In this document: positions 62,838 through 64,000 of the stretch, in pieces
How the letters are laid out: each line of letters starts with the position of its first letter
Numbering within the stretch: the stretch's first letter is position 1
From: a virus
IMG/VR virus record: IMGVR_UViG_3300008459_000008
Coordinates: 42,240 to 106,239 of that record
DNA length: 64,000 bases
Strand: one strand, 5' to 3'
Notes under the pieces: model-generated
What the model saw: the letters and a program-made list of their open reading frames with translations, nothing else
Told to the model about the DNA's origin: nothing
Database searches by the model: none
Translations under genes and position numbers: made by a program

Positions 62838-63587
62838 TTAACTTTTTCTCCTACCAAAACTATCTACACTCCCATCGTGTTTAAAAGAACCATCCATATT
62901 ATACATAGTTCCAAAGTGATAACCCTTATCATCAAATAGATCCCATGATACATCATTTCCAATTTTTCTATATCCATACATTAGAGTTCTGTACTCATTT
63001 GTTTTTTTACCAACTAGCAAAGCCCTTTTGTTTCTGGAATAATCATTAATTTCGTATTTTAGTAAGTCATAGTTATTACTCTCGTTTATAGGACTTGAGT
63101 TAACCCAATCAGTAAAACCATCCCAACCATCTATAAACCAGTTAATACTTTTTAAAAAAATATCATTATCTTTCATTGGATATCTTACCTCAAATGCTTT
63201 CCTTGGAGTATTACCACTTACTGGAACCCCATCAGATTTTATGAAAAAGTAATCATCTTCATACTTTGTTACTGTTACATCAAATCTCATTTCGTTGGGA
63301 TATTCCAATTTCCAATTTACCCTACACATTATATCTTTTGGGTCTAATCTACCAAGTGAGTAAACACTCCTATATTTTAATTCAACACCAGTAAGTTCCG
63401 GTTTAAAATATTTGAGTAATAATCTTTCTATTTTTGGGTAATCACTTTCAGTAAGTGCTGATGGACCAGGATATTTAGCCAAATCATCTAATAGGTTCCA
63501 AGTATCACCTGGATCAAACTCTTGAAATGACTGACCTTCAAGGTAATCTTCAATATGAGATTCGTTAAATCTTTTCAAGTATTTCAT
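62838..63587 (-). CDS. Unknown protein with N-terminal FNES motif
   Basis: A 249-residue protein starting MKYLKRFNESHIEDYLEGQS, the clearest case of the recurring N-terminal motif. The rest is mixed alpha/beta (RFDVTVTKYEDDYFFIKSDG, FIDGWDGFTDWVN). An ATATATA box ends 6 nt before the start. No family recognised. Confidence 0.65.
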   Translation of the reverse strand: MKYLKRFNESHIEDYLEGQSFQEFDPGDTWNLLDDLAKYPGPSALTESDYPKIERLLLKYFKPELTGVELKYRSVYSLGRLDPKDIMCRVNWKLEYPNEMRFDVTVTKYEDDYFFIKSDGVPVSGNTPRKAFEVRYPMKDNDIFLKSINWFIDGWDGFTDWVNSSPINESNNYDLLKYEINDYSRNKRALLVGKKTNEYRTLMYGYRKIGNDVSWDLFDDKGYHFGTMYNMDGSFKHDGSVDSFGRRKS

Positions 63588-63599
63588 AGATACTATATA

Positions 63600-63821
63600 T
63601 TAAGTATCTAAAATAGTATCTATTTTCTCATCCCTAACCACAGATTGAGCTAAAACAGCACCATCTTCAAGTAAAGTATTTAAGTATAACCTTGAATCGT
63701 GTTCACCATTTATAAACCACCTTTGACAACCCATAACACCCGTTTCAGTAAGGACTTCATATTCCTTACCTTGAATCAAAGAATGATTATACCTTTTATT
63801 ACTCACACAAACTACTTTCAT
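63600..63821 (-). CDS. Small SH3-like protein
   Basis: A 73-residue protein with MKVVCVSNKRYNHSLIQGKE then YEVLTETG, the pattern of small beta-barrel (SH3-like) domains. It overlaps the upstream partial gene by 23 nt, so the two are coupled. Function unknown. Confidence 0.65.
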   Translation of the reverse strand: MKVVCVSNKRYNHSLIQGKEYEVLTETGVMGCQRWFINGEHDSRLYLNTLLEDGAVLAQSVVRDEKIDTILDT

Positions 63822-64000
63822 ATAGTAATTGATTTAAGATTTCTTCTCTACGTTCATAAAGTGGTTTAAACAACTTCATAGGATAATGTCCAATTCTTTT
63901 TTCATCATGGAAAACCAAACACCATTTATCATTGTCATAAGAGTCTAATTCATATACTTTACCAATAGTAAAAGGTGTTACTCTGTCTTCATCTAATGGA
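63799..64000 (-). CDS. Partial gene, SH3-like protein (5' end outside window)
   Basis: The 3' 202 nt of a minus-strand gene ending with TAA at 63799-63801. It encodes PFTIGKVYELDSYDNDKWCL then VFHDEKRIGHYPMKLFKPLY, a beta-rich segment similar in style to the neighbouring gene at 63600. The start lies beyond the right edge. Confidence 0.7.
   Translation of the reverse strand, partial: PLDEDRVTPFTIGKVYELDSYDNDKWCLVFHDEKRIGHYPMKLFKPLYERREEILNQLLYESSLCE

Noticed and set aside
1-64000. CRISPR array, rRNA genes, integrase, insertion sequence, reverse transcriptase of a diversity-generating element
   Set aside because: No regular short repeats with unique spacers, no rRNA-like sequence, and no matching protein motifs were seen on either strand.

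Overview
The window looks like part of the genome of a large tailed phage (contractile-tail, T4-like baseplate) that infects a Bacteroidota host, most likely a flavobacterium. The phage call rests on a gp19-like tail tube protein (16256-16879), a gp6-like baseplate wedge protein (39600-41324), a gp26/gp51-like baseplate assembly protein (17080-18024), fibre and structural proteins (18087-24404, 33970-36316), tRNA-type elements with a GIY-YIG nuclease between them (61879-62785), and tightly packed genes on both strands. The host call rests on AT-rich DNA, flavobacterial signal peptides ending in F/S-x-Q, a type IX secretion (T9SS) sorting domain, a Bacteroidota-type Hc1 histone, and promoters of the Bacteroidota form TTG-N19-22-TAnnTTTG.

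Layout. 1-16153: three tandem giant genes for secreted metzincin-like proteases carrying 10, 18 and 8 fibronectin-III-like repeats. 16256-25202: tail tube, baseplate assembly and fibre/structural genes. 25286-31950: a small lipoprotein, a WYL-like protein, an envelope-modification pair (glycosyltransferase plus LpxH-like phosphoesterase), a T9SS-sorted protein, a candidate structured RNA and a gene with atypical codon use. 31972-42145: a protein of the 'SCMR' family, a PD-(D/E)XK nuclease, a second virion block with a collagen-like fibre, MazG-like, glycosyltransferase-2 and P-loop kinase genes, and the gp6 region. 42142-58068: a nucleotide-kinase-like protein, J-domain protein, AAA+ ATPase, Hc1 histone, amidoligase-like and DHH phosphoesterase genes among many unknowns. 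58114-64000: a large T9SS-type adhesin, small exported proteins under host-type promoters, the tRNA/homing-nuclease cluster, and small unknown genes running off the window.

Two features stand out. First, at least eight products carry export signals (three metzincins, a T9SS cargo, an adhesin, a lipoprotein, two small secreted proteins). With the envelope-modifying enzymes, this suggests the phage rebuilds the surface and surroundings of the infected cell, partly through the host's T9SS. Second, there seem to be two promoter classes: an ATATATA box before about 29 gene starts, with a bimodal distance to the start codon (4-7 or 17-36 nt), and host sigma-A-type promoters before a few genes, several of them exported. 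This is consistent with separate phage-specific and host-driven expression programmes. Functions marked unknown are left so; nothing was checked against a database.
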